Part shown: piece by piece, positions 7,731 to 15,064 of the stretch
How positions within the stretch are numbered: position 1 is the stretch's first letter
How the letters are laid out: each line of letters begins with the position of its first letter
From: an uncultured Desulfomonile sp.
Lineage (GTDB): Bacteria > Desulfobacterota > Desulfomonilia > Desulfomonilales > Desulfomonilaceae
Length of the DNA stretch: 16,443 nt
Direction: 5' to 3'
NCBI GenBank assembly: GCA_937915285.1
Contig: CALDNG010000275.1
Coordinates: forward strand, 1-16,443
Notes under the pieces: model-generated
Databases searched by the model: none
What the model was told of the DNA's origin: nothing
The model's input: only the letters and a program-made list of their open reading frames with translations
Translations under genes and position numbers: made by a program

Positions 7731-7865
7731 GTGAAGAGAACGTATCAACCCAGTAACTTATCGAGAAAAAGAACCCATGGTTTCAGGGTGCGCATGAGTA
7801 CCCGCAGTGGACAGTTAGTGTTAAAGCGCCGACGTGCCAAGGGTAGGAAGCGGCTGTCTGTCTGA
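7731..7865 (+). CDS. rpmH: 50S ribosomal protein L34
   Basis: 44 residues, the standard L34 length. It starts with GTG and reads [19 protein letters not shown], then a basic second half ([14 protein letters not shown]). This matches the MKRTYQPS...R-x-K-R-x-H-G-F-R pattern of L34, a small arginine/lysine-rich protein of the large ribosomal subunit. The GTG is preferred because it gives exactly the family N-terminus. An AGGG lies about 8 nt upstream and a better GGAAAGG further off. It heads the rpmH-rnpA-yidD-yidC-jag order common in bacteria. Its last 32 nt overlap the proposed rnpA start. Confidence 0.97.
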   Translation: MKRTYQPSNLSRKRTHGFRVRMSTRSGQLVLKRRRAKGRKRLSV

Positions 7866-8199
7866 ACTGGCTTCATATAGGTTTTCCAGGCGAGATAGAA
7901 TACGAAAGTCCGAGGAGTTTGGAGTCGTGATGCGCCGGGGGATGATGCGTCAGACTTCGCGCTTTAAAATCAGGATGCTTCCAAACACATTTGGATGGGC
8001 TCGACTCGGATTGGTGGTCGGAAAAAGAGTAGGGAACGCCTGCATTAGGAATCTGGTCAAGCGTCGGGTGAGGGAGTTTTTCAGAGTTAATCGCCAGATT
8101 TTCCCCCCTGGTGTAGACATAGTGATCATAGCCAAGAATGGCGCAGGCGACATTAGTTCAGAAGAGTTGAATCAAGAGCTTGGTAGTGTTTTTACGTGA
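7834..8199 (+). CDS. rnpA: ribonuclease P protein component
   Basis: 121 residues, close to the usual 110-120. This is the protein cofactor of RNase P, which helps the catalytic RNA cleave 5' leaders from pre-tRNAs. The core is unmistakable: [13 protein letters not shown] (17-29) and [20 protein letters not shown] (62-81), which includes the RNR motif that contacts RNase P RNA. The only ATG, GTG or TTG codon ahead of the conserved FSRRDRI is the GTG at 7834, inside rpmH, giving a 32-nt overlap out of frame. The ribosome site there (TAAAG) is weak, so translation may depend on ribosomes finishing rpmH. The C-terminus ends in a 4-nt GTGA overlap with yidD. Confidence 0.95.
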   Translation: MPRVGSGCLSELASYRFSRRDRIRKSEEFGVVMRRGMMRQTSRFKIRMLPNTFGWARLGLVVGKRVGNACIRNLVKRRVREFFRVNRQIFPPGVDIVIIAKNGAGDISSEELNQELGSVFT

Positions 8200-8423
8200 A
8201 ATCTGCTTTCGGCATCAATTCTGTTTTGATAGGCCTGATACGGTTTTACCAAGTCTGTCTCTCACCTGTTTTTCCCTCTTCCTGCCGATTTCATCCTACA
8301 TGCTCGGAGTACGCCTTAGAAGCTGTTAGGCGCCATGGAGCGCTTAGGGGGGCGTTATTGGCTGCCAGGCGTTTGCTTAGGTGCAGGCCCTTTGGTCCAG
8401 GAGGTTTCGACCCTGTTCCATAG
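8196..8423 (+). CDS. yidD: membrane protein insertion efficiency factor YidD
   Basis: 75 residues, normal for the family. The conserved core [19 protein letters not shown] (30-48), followed by a basic segment ending [14 protein letters not shown], is the YidD signature (DUF37). It is a small, basic, membrane-associated protein that aids YidC-dependent insertion of inner-membrane proteins; the exact mechanism is not well defined. The three signature cysteines are at 30, 36 and 63. The GTG start overlaps the rnpA stop (GTGA), so translation is coupled. yidC follows about 70 nt downstream, the usual order. Confidence 0.95.
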   Translation: MKSAFGINSVLIGLIRFYQVCLSPVFPSSCRFHPTCSEYALEAVRRHGALRGALLAARRLLRCRPFGPGGFDPVP

Positions 8424-8495
8424 TTGGCCTGACATAGAAATGGGGCGTTGTCTCCATGCAGATTTGACTTCATGTCCTGGACTGGAAAGGTAACG

Positions 8496-10211
8496 ATGGA
8501 CAGAAATCTTGTTTTGGCAATAGCTTTGTCGGTTCTCATCATTGTTGGATTTCAATATTTCATTCAGCCGTATTCGACCCCTCCGGCAAGCCAACCGGTA
8601 GCAACGGGGGAATCAGCGGCGAAACCTGAGAAGACAAAGGTAGCGCGGGTTGACGATCAGGGCCAGGACATGAACGGCAAGCCAGAACCGTCCAAGCCAG
8701 AGGCTACTTCTGCCGATGTCCCAACCCAGGCGCCTGTCCCTTCTGTCCCTGTTATAGACAAAAGGATCACCATTGATTCGCCTCTATACGAGGCGGTTCT
8801 CTCCTCGGTGGGTGGTCGTATTGTTTCTTTCAGGCTAAAGAACTTCAGAATCTCTCCCGGTTCTGAAGAGCTTGTCAATCTGTTTCCTCCCAACGGACCT
8901 GATACATCCGGTGTCTCCATACGGTTGACCCGGGCTAATGAGGTTTTCACCGACAACGGTCTTGGATACACCTTTGAAGGTGATCAGACGGCTCATTCGA
9001 TCAAGGGGCCGGGAGAAACCAGTTCAGTTACCCTCAAGGCCGTTTCCCCCAGCGGTCTCTCATTTACCAAGACTTACGTTTTCAGGTCTGACACCTACCT
9101 GGTGGATGTGATTTTTTCCATTACCAACACCACTAATCAGGGCAGGAACTACCTTGTCACCTTCCCCTTGAAAAAGAGTTTCTTTGATGATGCCCAACAA
9201 TTTGCGTGGAACAGCGCTGAGATTCTAATTGGCGGTGTGTTGAAGGATTACTATTTCAAGGACATCAAGGGTGATGAGGAACTGTCTGGTCAGGTTGAAT
9301 GGGCCGGTCTGGGCGAGGTTTATTTTCTCAAGGCCCTTACTTTCGGCCATAATCCCGCCAGCAAGGTTACGTTGCTAAAACCTACCAAGGACAATCTGGC
9401 CGAGGTATTGATCAGGTACGGCTCTATTGACCTGCCTCCAGCCCAGGAGGTTGTTACCAAGGTAGGGCTCTACGTCGGGCCAAAAGAGAGCCAGGCCTTG
9501 CAAGTGGCTGGAAACAACCTTTCAAAGGCCCTGTTTTACAGTAACTATGTGGTGTTGAATGTAATGGCCGAGTATCTGATGAAGTTTCTCAGATTCTGCA
9601 ATTCAGGCTTTGAGATTGCCGGTGTGAGAATACCTGGTACAAACAATTACGGCATAGACATCATCATTCTGACCATTCTGATCAAGATCCTGTTCATCCC
9701 GTTGACCCATAAGAGTATGAAGTCAATGAAGCGAATGCAGGATATACAGCCGCAGATCGCCAAGCTGAAGGAAAAATATAAGGACGACAAATCGGCTCTT
9801 AACAAGGCTACCATGGATCTGTTCCGCGAACAGAAGGTTAATCCACTTGGGTCCTGTTGGCCGATGTTCCTGCAGATTCCCGTCTTTATCGCCCTGTATC
9901 AGGCGTTGTCTTACGCCATTGAATTGAGGCAGGCTCCGTTTGTGTGTATTCCTTCAATCTTCCTTTGCATAAACGATCTTGCTGCGCCTGATCCATATTA
10001 TGTAACCCCCATACTCATGGGCGCAACCATGGTTCTGCAGCAATGGATGACACCATCTGCAGGAGACCCGATGCAGAAGAAAATGATGCTTCTGATGCCG
10101 GTTGTTTTCACCTACATGTTTTTGAGTTTTCCCTCGGGCTTGGTGCTGTACTGGTTGGTGAGCAACATACTGTCAATAGCGCAGCAAATCATTACCAATC
10201 GTATGGCGTAG
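8496..10211 (+). CDS. yidC: membrane protein insertase YidC
   Basis: 571 residues from the ATG at 8496. An in-frame ATG at 8448 would put a non-hydrophobic 16-residue extension ahead of the first membrane segment, and the ATG at 8496 has GGAAAGG 5 nt upstream. Residues 4-22 are the first membrane segment. Residues 28-85 form a Pro/Ala/Lys-rich linker, and about 90-340 the large periplasmic beta-domain of Gram-negative YidC. Residues 350-568 hold the conserved five-helix insertase core (YGIDIIILTILIKILFIPLT, VNPLGSCWPMFLQIPVF, ELRQAPF, FPSGLVLYW). The groove residue that is Arg366 in E. coli aligns with Lys397. After ELRQAPF there are about six extra residues with cysteines 484 and 491 relative to E. 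coli. It inserts inner-membrane proteins alone or with SecYEG. Confidence 0.97.
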   Translation: MDRNLVLAIALSVLIIVGFQYFIQPYSTPPASQPVATGESAAKPEKTKVARVDDQGQDMNGKPEPSKPEATSADVPTQAPVPSVPVIDKRITIDSPLYEAVLSSVGGRIVSFRLKNFRISPGSEELVNLFPPNGPDTSGVSIRLTRANEVFTDNGLGYTFEGDQTAHSIKGPGETSSVTLKAVSPSGLSFTKTYVFRSDTYLVDVIFSITNTTNQGRNYLVTFPLKKSFFDDAQQFAWNSAEILIGGVLKDYYFKDIKGDEELSGQVEWAGLGEVYFLKALTFGHNPASKVTLLKPTKDNLAEVLIRYGSIDLPPAQEVVTKVGLYVGPKESQALQVAGNNLSKALFYSNYVVLNVMAEYLMKFLRFCNSGFEIAGVRIPGTNNYGIDIIILTILIKILFIPLTHKSMKSMKRMQDIQPQIAKLKEKYKDDKSALNKATMDLFREQKVNPLGSCWPMFLQIPVFIALYQALSYAIELRQAPFVCIPSIFLCINDLAAPDPYYVTPILMGATMVLQQWMTPSAGDPMQKKMMLLMPVVFTYMFLSFPSGLVLYWLVSNILSIAQQIITNRMA

Positions 10212-10232
10212 TCCGGCGAGGTGATCAAACAG

Positions 10233-11036
10233 ATGAGTTATTTTGAATTTACGGGAAAAAACGTTAAGGAAGCCATTGCTAAAGCTTGTGTAGAACTTGA
10301 AACAGAAGAGGCCCTACTTGAGGTAAACGTGATTGCTGAGAGCACACGTGGCTTCCTAGGAATAGTGGGACAGCGCGACGCCAGGATTCGCGTAAAGAGA
10401 AGGGACATCCTTAAGGAAGTCATGGAGGTCGACAACACTCCTGAGCCTGTTGAGTCTGTGACAGCCCCCCAAACTGAAAAGCAGTCCTCGGCCATTGAAG
10501 AACCCATTTCTGTTGAGCCGACAGAGGAATCTGTTGAAGAAGTCGAGGAATATCATCCTGAGCTTGAACGGGCCTGTAATATCCTCAAGGAGATACTTGA
10601 CAGGATTCCGGTTGAGGTTGAAATTCATGGCTCGGTAAAAGGCGGCGTAATCTATCTGGACATTCAGGGTGACAAGTCCGGACTGCTCATTGGTAAAAGG
10701 GGCCAAACCCTGGATTCCCTACAACACTTGATGAACAAGATACTCAATCGCGATAACCTCAACAATGGCAAACTGGAAATTATCGTTGATACTGAGGACT
10801 ATCGCCGCAGGAAGCAGGAGACACTCAGGGAAATAGCGCTCAAGATGAGCCGCAAGGCCAAGAAATCACTAAAACCTGTGTCTCTCAATCCCATGCCTGC
10901 CAATGAGAGGCGACTGGTTCATCTTATCCTTGCCGATGACAAGGAAGTTTACACAAAAAGCTACGGAGAGGGCCCTCTCAGACGGATCATAGTGTATCCG
11001 AGACGGTCAATGGGTAACAAGCGCAGGCGTCACTAG
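10233..11036 (+). CDS. jag: RNA-binding protein Jag/KhpB (Jag_N, KH and R3H domains)
   Basis: 267 residues. Of two possible starts I chose the ATG at 10233, with GAGGTGA 8 nt upstream; the GTG at 10221 lies inside that site. Residues 2-52 are the Jag_N domain (FEFTGKNVKEAIAKACVELE, then FLGIVGQRDARIRV). Residues 60-107 are an acidic linker rich in Glu, Pro and Val. Residues 108-185 are a KH domain with the GKRG loop (154-157) that contacts RNA. Residues 190-255 are an R3H domain (ANERRLVHLILADD). The protein ends in a very basic tail (GNKRRRH). KhpB-type proteins bind RNA and affect cell elongation and division in Gram-positives; in Gram-negatives the role is less clear. It is the last gene of the rpmH-rnpA-yidD-yidC-jag cluster. 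The usual next genes, mnmE and mnmG, are absent here. Confidence 0.93.
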   Translation: MSYFEFTGKNVKEAIAKACVELETEEALLEVNVIAESTRGFLGIVGQRDARIRVKRRDILKEVMEVDNTPEPVESVTAPQTEKQSSAIEEPISVEPTEESVEEVEEYHPELERACNILKEILDRIPVEVEIHGSVKGGVIYLDIQGDKSGLLIGKRGQTLDSLQHLMNKILNRDNLNNGKLEIIVDTEDYRRRKQETLREIALKMSRKAKKSLKPVSLNPMPANERRLVHLILADDKEVYTKSYGEGPLRRIIVYPRRSMGNKRRRH

Positions 11037-11082
11037 ATTCCCCCCGGCGCCTTGGCAATAAATAGGCGTTAGGCTTAAAAAG

Positions 11083-11135
11083 AAAGCTCCTCGTGAGGGT
11101 TACAGTCAGTTTAACCTGCGAGGAGCTTTTTCTTT
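11083..11135. terminator. bidirectional rho-independent terminator
   Basis: An 11-bp perfect stem (AAAGCTCCTCG at 11083-11093, CGAGGAGCTTT at 11119-11129) with a second inner pairing of GGTTA and TAACC. T-runs flank it on both strands (TTTTTCTTT to the right, A-rich to the left). It lies between the converging jag and receiver genes and can stop transcription from either side. Confidence 0.88.
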
Positions 11136-11170
11136 AAGGCTGTCGAGCTGGTTTCTCGTCTAACTGCTGA

Positions 11171-11605
11171 TCAATCACCTCGACGCAGGGCTATGTGTAG
11201 GGCTCTGGCTTCGTTTATCCGCTCTTCCTGTTTTAGCTTCTTAATTTTGGCCTCCTGAACCTTGGCCATCAACAGGTCGAGGTCACAAGGTTTCATCAGA
11301 TAGTCCAGCGCTCCGAGCTTCATTCCATCTATGGCTGAGCCTACTGTCGCATGACCGGTCAGCATGATTACCTCGAGCAGTGGGTTGATGTTCTTGATTG
11401 CCTTGAGCGGTTCAATTCCGTCCATTCCCGGCATCTTGACGTCAAGAACGACGACGTCAAAAGATTCACCGAGTCCCAACTTCTGCAAGGCCTCCGAACC
11501 GCTATTGGCAGTAGAAACGGTGAGGCCGCGCTTTACAAGGCGTTTGGACAGGGTATCTATGAACGGGGCTTCATCATCGACTAACAGGACTCTGGCTGTT
11601 GACAT
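11171..11605 (-). CDS. stand-alone receiver (CheY-like) response regulator
   Basis: 144 residues. Residues 4-118 are a complete receiver domain: acidic pair D10/D11, phospho-acceptor D55 in VVVLDVKMPGMDG, T83 in IMLTGH, and K105 in YLMKPCD. There is no DNA-binding or enzymatic output domain, only a basic helical tail (residues 118-144) with a KLKQEERINEAR segment. Such single-domain regulators work by protein-protein contact or as phosphorelay intermediates. A GAGGAGA site lies about 8 nt before the ATG. It is the last gene of the minus-strand transporter locus, 145 nt after the ArsB/NhaD-type permease, with a 12-bp inverted repeat in the gap. It is very like the receiver at 15842-16270, so one probably arose from the other by duplication. 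The cognate kinase is not in the window. Confidence 0.93.
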   Translation of the reverse strand: MSTARVLLVDDEAPFIDTLSKRLVKRGLTVSTANSGSEALQKLGLGESFDVVVLDVKMPGMDGIEPLKAIKNINPLLEVIMLTGHATVGSAIDGMKLGALDYLMKPCDLDLLMAKVQEAKIKKLKQEERINEARALHIALRRGD

Positions 11606-11646
11606 ATTTTACTCTCCTCAAAAGTGAGTTGTCTCTGGTTGCGTCT

Positions 11647-11687
11647 GGTCATGAGAAAAAATTGTCATTTAAAAATTTCTCATGACC
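11647..11687. repeat. 12-bp perfect inverted repeat (GGTCATGAGAAA ... TTTCTCATGACC)
   Basis: Arms at 11647-11658 and 11676-11687 with an AT-rich 17-nt centre, in the gap between the ArsB/NhaD-type permease and the receiver gene. There is no T-run beside it on either strand, so it does not look like a standard terminator. It could be an mRNA-stabilising or processing hairpin between the two genes, or an operator. Imperfect ATCAG repeats follow at 11716-11754. Confidence 0.6.
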
Positions 11688-11750
11688 TGGATTCATGTGA
11701 TCCTACAGAATATCAATCAGGTGCTTCCAATCAGCAACCGGCATTTCCGA

Positions 11751-13493
11751 TCAGTATCGGATGAGCAGGAACACTGATGATATCACAAGACTTATTATTG
11801 TTATAGGAGCGGCCTGAGCGCAGAAAGATCCAAACGATATCTTGTGTCCTGCCTTTTCCGCGATACCGGTTGTCACCACGTTTGCCGATGCGCCTATTAT
11901 GGTACCGTTGCCTCCGAAACAGGCGCCGAGAGCTAGGGACCACCACAAAACACCGCTCTCTGCTCCAGGTATGGTCGTGTTCAGGAACGCCACAATCGGA
12001 AGCATGGTGGCGGTGTAGGGGATGTTGTCTACTATGGCCGACGCTATGCCTGATACCCACAATATTATCAAAATGGCTACCACGAGGTTGCCCTGGCAAA
12101 CACCGAGTATCCAGTCGGCTATGGCCTGCAGTATGCCCGTTTGTTCAGCTCCGCCCACAACTATGAACAGCATTATGAAAAATACCAGTGAGGGCCATTC
12201 AACCTCTTTCTCGAGGAGTTGGACTATGTCGGTTCCTGTGAGAAGTATTATGAGCGCTGCGCCAAAAAGCGCTGCCACACTTACCTCCATGTGGAATTTC
12301 CCATGAAGTATGAACAACGCTATGACACCCGCCAGGACCGCCCCGCCTATCCTGAGGATTCTGTGATCATTGATCTTGTATTTTTCCTTGAGGAAGGTCA
12401 ACAGCTTGGGAACGTCTTCGACTTTGGCCTTTTCATAGACTTTGCCATAAAGGAGCTTGTTGTAAACTAACTGAGCTGCCAGGACTATCACAACCACCGG
12501 TGTAAGATTGATCACAAAGTCGTTGAAAGTTATCCCTGCGTACGATCCTATCATAATGTTCGGTGGGTCGCCGATGAGAGTGGCAGTTCCGCCGAAGTTG
12601 GAGGCCAGAATCTCTGGCATCAGGAAGACGAAGGGCGAAACTCCAAGAACCAGGGCTATTTCCATCGTGACCGGAGTGAGTAGGAGCATTGTGGTAACAT
12701 TGTCCAGAAAGGCGCTGGTGACTGCTGTGACTAAACATAACGCAGCCGAAAGTAAATATATCTTCCCTTTTGCCACCTGGAAGGACTTGTAGGCTAACCA
12801 CTGGAACACACCTGATAATTTCAGGACTCCTACTATTATCATCATTCCCATCAGCAGGAACACGACATTCCAGTCAACCGTGGTCAGCGCCTGGTCCCAC
12901 GTCAGGAGCTTGAATCCATCGTCAAATGTTCCCAGGGTATGTGTTATGAGAAGGACCGTGGCGGCCCCCAAAGTGGCGGCCAGGGTTCTGTGAAGAATCT
13001 CGAAGGCGATCAACACGTAAACTGCTACGAAAATAACGAGCGCAATCCAGAAAGCTGTCCCCTGGACACGTGTCATTTTGACGTTGGCATGTGTGACCCA
13101 ACGACGCAATCCGCTCTCATCCTGCCCCTCATCGAAAATCTTTTTAAGAGAAACTGTTTCGGAGGGTCGGAAGCTCTGACGTGTAACCTTGATCGCCAAT
13201 GATCCTTTTTCAGCGATTTCTGCAGTTATTGGCAACTCAAAGTGAAATAGTCCGTTCTTGCCTGTGGTCAACTCTTTGTCCGCATGTCTGCCCATGCTCT
13301 CGGGTATGTAGGGCTTTCCGTTGAGATATGGCATTACCCTGGCGTCATCGACAGGATGTCCGACGGCATCTGTCACCTTGCCCTCGACAACTATGACACT
13401 TGAGCTTGCCGCAGGGGCCGCCCCAAGGGCGATGTTGACCCAGAAGGTTGCGAGCATGACCAGAGAAAAGATAATAAAAGCATTTCGCCTCAT
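11751..13493 (-). CDS. ArsB/NhaD-type (ion transporter superfamily) permease with periplasmic N-terminal domain
   Basis: 580 residues. Residues 1-25 are a signal-peptide-like segment ending ALGA. Residues 33-140 look like a carboxypeptidase-regulatory/Ig-like beta-sandwich (VVEGKVTDAVGHPVDDARV, later TTGKNGLFHFELPI) that should sit in the periplasm. From about 146 there are some eleven to thirteen membrane segments in two inverted repeats. Each has the family's conserved loop: FLDNVTTMLLLTP and ASNFGGTATLIGDPPN (297-312), then IVDNIPYTATMLP and GACFGGNGTIIGASAN (523-538). This is the pattern of ArsB, NhaD and the eukaryotic P protein. Substrate could be Na+/H+, arsenite or an organic or inorganic anion. 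No ars genes are nearby, so arsenite is unlikely. An AAAGGA site lies 7 nt before the ATG. It starts 46 nt after the DASS permease stop, so the two are probably co-transcribed. Confidence 0.88.
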   Translation of the reverse strand: MRRNAFIIFSLVMLATFWVNIALGAAPAASSSVIVVEGKVTDAVGHPVDDARVMPYLNGKPYIPESMGRHADKELTTGKNGLFHFELPITAEIAEKGSLAIKVTRQSFRPSETVSLKKIFDEGQDESGLRRWVTHANVKMTRVQGTAFWIALVIFVAVYVLIAFEILHRTLAATLGAATVLLITHTLGTFDDGFKLLTWDQALTTVDWNVVFLLMGMMIIVGVLKLSGVFQWLAYKSFQVAKGKIYLLSAALCLVTAVTSAFLDNVTTMLLLTPVTMEIALVLGVSPFVFLMPEILASNFGGTATLIGDPPNIMIGSYAGITFNDFVINLTPVVVIVLAAQLVYNKLLYGKVYEKAKVEDVPKLLTFLKEKYKINDHRILRIGGAVLAGVIALFILHGKFHMEVSVAALFGAALIILLTGTDIVQLLEKEVEWPSLVFFIMLFIVVGGAEQTGILQAIADWILGVCQGNLVVAILIILWVSGIASAIVDNIPYTATMLPIVAFLNTTIPGAESGVLWWSLALGACFGGNGTIIGASANVVTTGIAEKAGHKISFGSFCAQAAPITIISLVISSVFLLIRY

Positions 13494-13539
13494 GTATTGA
13501 GTCCTTTCAGATCATTTCAAGACTGGAACACTTTCGAGA

Positions 13540-15024
13540 TCACATGGCTTTGGGAGCCAGAATGGGCATGCCCAGAATGGGCCAGATCACCAAGGTCGCC
13601 AAGGCTATGACGGCCATAAGGATAACGCTCGCCGGGATTCCATACATAAAAAACTCACCACTGGTAAACTGCTTTGAGTCATAGGCAATTGCGTTGGGCG
13701 CTGCGCCTACCAACAGCAGGAATGGCATACCTGCCGTCACCAGCGACGCGTACATTACCACGTAAGGGGAGACTCCGAGATAACCTGAAATCACCAGGGC
13801 AACCGGTAGAGATATCGCAATCGCCGCGACATTCATTATGAAGTTTGTCATGACCATGACAAAGAAGGCTATTCCAAGGACAAATACGAGCCAGTGGGCT
13901 TCCTTGAACATGGCCAGCCAGTTCACGGCCAGCCACTTGGCCGCCTCCGTTTCCCAGAGGCAAAAGCCGATGCTCATGGCGCCGGAGAACAATAGCACTA
14001 TGTTCCACGGTATCAGTTCGAGGTCTTCAATGTCCAGTATTCCAACCACGAAAAACAGAATGGTCGAAATAAGGATTATGGCTGTTTTGTCGAGCTTCTG
14101 AAGGGATGGCACCATGACCTGGAGAGACATGACCATGATGGCTCCGAAAATTATTACGAGGGCCATTATTTCTTTCCTGGTGATCGGGCCCAAGTTGGCG
14201 CTGAGTTCCTCCACACGCTCCCGCAAACCAGGAATGACCTTTTTCTCAGGCTTGAGGAATACCAGGAAGAACACCCACAACAGGGCCACCATTAGCACTC
14301 CAACAGGGAACATGTAATAGGTCAACTCAAAGAATGACGTATCAACACCGACCATCTCCTTGAAAAATCCGAGCGCCACTATGCCGCGGGCTGCTCCAAG
14401 TAGTGTGATGATGCTTCCGGCTCCACAAACGTAAGCCATGCCAATAAAAAGGCCCTTGCCGAATTTTGTAGGCTTGTCACCTTCACCATAAAGGCTGTAA
14501 ATGGCAAGCAGCAGAGGATACATCGTGGCTGCTACGGCCGTGTGAGCCATTATCAGCGTCAGGCAGGTGATGAGGACGAAAACGCCAAGGTAGATGGTGG
14601 TTGTTTTTTCACCTATTACGCCCAACATCTTATATGCCATGCGCTTGGTGAGACCAGTTTTGGTGAACACCAGACCAATCACTAGCGAAGCAAAAATGAA
14701 CAGGACCGACGGATCCATGAAGTCCTTGAACGCTACTTTCGCAGGCCTGATCATGAACAGCGCCTGGGTTACACCTATCAGCAGGCTTGTTACACCGATC
14801 GGAACAACCTCAAACACCCACCATGTTCCAGCTAGCAGAAATACAGCCAAAGCTCCTTTACCTTGCGGGGATAACGGGAAATGCTTCCCCATGGGATCAA
14901 TGGCGTCAGGCCAGGGAGGAGAATAATAAACCAGGAAGAAAAGCCCCAGACCCGTGAACATTGCAATCCATCTAGTCCAATCTATCTTTTTTGTTTGCGC
15001 GGCCATTATGTTTTCAGCGCTCAT
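13540..15024 (-). CDS. DASS/SLC13-family anion permease with diverged SNT motifs
   Basis: 494 residues from the ATG at 15024. An adjoining GTG at 15027 is nearly as good, and both share the GGAGGA site. About eleven or more hydrophobic segments are arranged in two repeats. The family position is shown by SLC13-like blocks: LFIFASLVIGLVFTKTGLTKR, LMAHTAVAATMYPLL, IPWNIVLLFSGAMSIG, TNFIMNVAAIAISLPVA and LLLVGAAPNAIA. DASS proteins carry dicarboxylates or sulfate, usually with Na+, and bind substrate with two Ser-Asn-Thr motifs. Here these positions read Ala-His-Thr (about 160-162) and Met-Asn-Val (about 397-399), and the first-repeat GTPPN loop is GAARG (about 210-214). Sulfate is a plausible substrate in a sulfate reducer, but the altered motifs make this uncertain. 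The gene lies 40 nt after the CBS protein and 46 nt before the ArsB/NhaD-type permease. Confidence 0.85.
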   Translation of the reverse strand: MSAENIMAAQTKKIDWTRWIAMFTGLGLFFLVYYSPPWPDAIDPMGKHFPLSPQGKGALAVFLLAGTWWVFEVVPIGVTSLLIGVTQALFMIRPAKVAFKDFMDPSVLFIFASLVIGLVFTKTGLTKRMAYKMLGVIGEKTTTIYLGVFVLITCLTLIMAHTAVAATMYPLLLAIYSLYGEGDKPTKFGKGLFIGMAYVCGAGSIITLLGAARGIVALGFFKEMVGVDTSFFELTYYMFPVGVLMVALLWVFFLVFLKPEKKVIPGLRERVEELSANLGPITRKEIMALVIIFGAIMVMSLQVMVPSLQKLDKTAIILISTILFFVVGILDIEDLELIPWNIVLLFSGAMSIGFCLWETEAAKWLAVNWLAMFKEAHWLVFVLGIAFFVMVMTNFIMNVAAIAISLPVALVISGYLGVSPYVVMYASLVTAGMPFLLLVGAAPNAIAYDSKQFTSGEFFMYGIPASVILMAVIALATLVIWPILGMPILAPKAM

Positions 15025-15064
15025 CACAAGAATCCTCCGTATATAGCTGATTATTTGCTTTAAT

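Noticed and set aside
12433..12801. Minus-strand open frame inside the ArsB/NhaD-type gene
   Set aside because: It is an alternative frame of the real permease gene, whose own frame carries the family motifs over the same bases.
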